Shown here: positions 31,203 to 32,396 of the stretch, piece after piece
Layout of the letters: each line of letters begins with the position of its first letter
Numbering within the stretch: position 1 is the first letter of the stretch
From: Bdellovibrionales bacterium
GTDB taxonomy: Bacteria; Bdellovibrionota; Bdellovibrionia; Bdellovibrionales; UBA1609
Direction of reading: 5' to 3'
DNA: 32,396 nucleotides
NCBI GenBank assembly: GCA_022450595.1
Contig: JAKUPT010000032.1
Location: 1 to 32,396 of the forward strand
Notes under the pieces: model-generated
Databases searched by the model: none
What the model was told of the DNA's origin: nothing
Seen by the model: the letters and a program-made list of their open reading frames with translations, nothing else
Program-made: the position numbers and the translations under genes

Positions 31203-32396
31203 ATGCAGCGAGAAACCACACCTCAGTTAGAAAAAATTCTGAAAATGGCCGCCGATAAAGAGGCCAGTGACATCCATCTTAAAGCCGGCGTTATGCCTGT
31301 GATCCGAAAACTGGGAAAACTGCGCCCCATTGATGTGCAAATGCCGCCTTTAAACAACGATCAAATCAAAACCATGGTTTATCCGCTTCTTAGCGAAGAT
31401 CAAATAGAGCGTTTAGAGCAGGGACATGAAATTGACATGGGTCATGGAGTCAGTGGACTGGGGCGATACCGATTTAATATTTTCCAACAAAGAGGCTCCT
31501 TAAGAGCTGTGATCAGAAGCATTCCTCATCAGGTTCCCACATTTTCAAGCCTTAGTTTGCCCAAACAAATGGAGCGAATTTCAAGTTTTGAAAGAGGTCT
31601 TGTGTTAGTCACTGGAGCTACTGGATCTGGAAAGTCTTCCACCATGGCCGCGATGCTGGATTACATAAATACCAATAAAAATAAACACATTATTACTATT
31701 GAAGATCCCATTGAGTTTTTAATTCGCGACCAAAGAAGCATCATCACTCAAAGAGAACTGGGGTTAGATGCTGTCAGTTATGCTCAAGCCTTAAAGTCGT
31801 CTTTAAGACAAGACCCTGATGTGATTCTCATTGGAGAAATGCGAGATCTAGAAACCATTGAAACGGCTTTAATTGCGGCCGAGACAGGGCATTTAGTGCT
31901 CTCCACCCTTCATACCTTAGATGCCAAAGAAGCTATAAACAGAATACTTAGTGTTTTTGAATCTCACCGACAAATGCAAATAAGATATCAGCTGGCTGGG
32001 GTTTTAAAAGCGGTCATTAGTCAAAGACTAGCTCCTAAAAAAAATGAGCCAGGATTTGTTCCCGCTGTTGAAATTATGATTAACAATGCCCGTATACACG
32101 ACATGATTGTCCAACCTGACAGGACACAAAATATTCCTCGCGCTATAGAAGAGGGCAACTCCTCCTATGGAATGCAGAGCTTTGATCAGTCACTGGCGGA
32201 ACTCGTCGCTCAAGAGCAAGTTGATTACAATGAGGCTCTACAACTCGCCACCAACCCTGAAGACTTTGCCATTCAGTTTAGCGGTATCAGCAAAGATGGT
32301 CGACGATGGAGATCCAAAGGGCGCACGGCAACAACCACCCATCAAGATTTAGACATTGCCGTGGAAAGTCTGACGGTGGTAAGACCTTTGAAAAAA
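31203..32396 (+). CDS. pilT: Type IV pilus twitching ATPase PilT/PilU (C-terminus cut by window edge)
   Basis: 398 residues to the window edge, without a stop. The N-terminal PAS-like domain (ASDIHLKAGVMPVIRKLGKL) is followed by the Walker A motif GATGSGKSS (138-146). The Asp box is ITIEDPIEFL, the Walker B RQDPDVILIGEMRD and the His box GHLVLSTLHT. The protein powers pilus retraction at the inner membrane. It is longer than PilT (about 344 aa): about 55 further residues follow the conserved AIEEGNSSYGMQSFDQSL region. In length it is closer to PilU or a second PilT. The ribosome site is weak. Confidence 0.93.
   Translation, partial: MQRETTPQLEKILKMAADKEASDIHLKAGVMPVIRKLGKLRPIDVQMPPLNNDQIKTMVYPLLSEDQIERLEQGHEIDMGHGVSGLGRYRFNIFQQRGSLRAVIRSIPHQVPTFSSLSLPKQMERISSFERGLVLVTGATGSGKSSTMAAMLDYINTNKNKHIITIEDPIEFLIRDQRSIITQRELGLDAVSYAQALKSSLRQDPDVILIGEMRDLETIETALIAAETGHLVLSTLHTLDAKEAINRILSVFESHRQMQIRYQLAGVLKAVISQRLAPKKNEPGFVPAVEIMINNARIHDMIVQPDRTQNIPRAIEEGNSSYGMQSFDQSLAELVAQEQVDYNEALQLATNPEDFAIQFSGISKDGRRWRSKGRTATTTHQDLDIAVESLTVVRPLKK

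Overview
The window looks like a stretch of chromosome from a predatory or predator-related bacterium of the Bdellovibrionota (a Bdellovibrio or Bacteriovorax relative). The evidence is gene content and order: a recA operon (pgpA-cinA-recA-aspartokinase) next to a type IV pilus ATPase, followed by a complete flgF-to-flgL operon with csrA and fliW at its end, plus many exported proteins with no recognised family. The DNA is AT-rich. This taxonomic call is an inference from content and synteny; no marker here settles it alone.

Layout. 1-2405: a partial SAMHD1-like HD phosphohydrolase (minus), divergent from the thyA-folA pair (plus). 2451-5730: two flagellin genes of equal design length (275 aa), oriented head to head. 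The left one carries a one-base frameshift. Between them lie a small unknown gene and two large GC-rich hairpin elements. 5731-10151: a minus-strand housekeeping and envelope cluster (prmA, rsmE, RDD membrane protein, rfaE2-like, outer-membrane protein). It is preceded by an exported protein of unknown function behind a very good sigma-28 promoter. 10489-12016: a secreted Tyr/Pro-rich protein, then fliW and csrA. 12084-20845: the flagellar operon flgF-flgG-flgA-flgH-flgI-[ncRNA]-flgJ-flgM-flgN-flgK-flgL behind a near-perfect sigma-54 promoter. 21050-21700: a second pair of large hairpin elements in a gene-free region. 21787-27533: an MltD-type transglycosylase convergent with two large adjacent lipoproteins of unknown function. 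27794-31043: aspartokinase, recA, cinA, pgpA. 31203-end: a PilT/PilU ATPase running off the edge.

How it fits together. The window holds rod, ring, hook-junction and filament parts (FlgF, G, A, H, I, J, K, L, flagellin), with export chaperone FlgN, anti-sigma factor FlgM, and the post-transcriptional pair CsrA/FliW. Between flgI and flgJ I find a strongly structured minus-strand RNA closed by a 13-bp helix and a U tract. It has about eight GGA motifs, several in hairpin loops, which is the design of a CsrA-sequestering RNA. The csrA leader itself carries two CsrA-like sites, one over its Shine-Dalgarno. This suggests CsrA is controlled both by a protein (FliW) and by an RNA encoded in the same flagellar locus.

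The most unusual structure is two unrelated families of hairpin element (A: 3822-3969 and 4132-4300; B: 21084-21219 and 21562-21692). In each family the two copies share a GC-rich core but are enclosed by long, nearly perfect inverted arms (31-38 bp) that differ completely from copy to copy. I know of no described element family with a conserved centre and copy-specific perfect arms, although I could not search for one.
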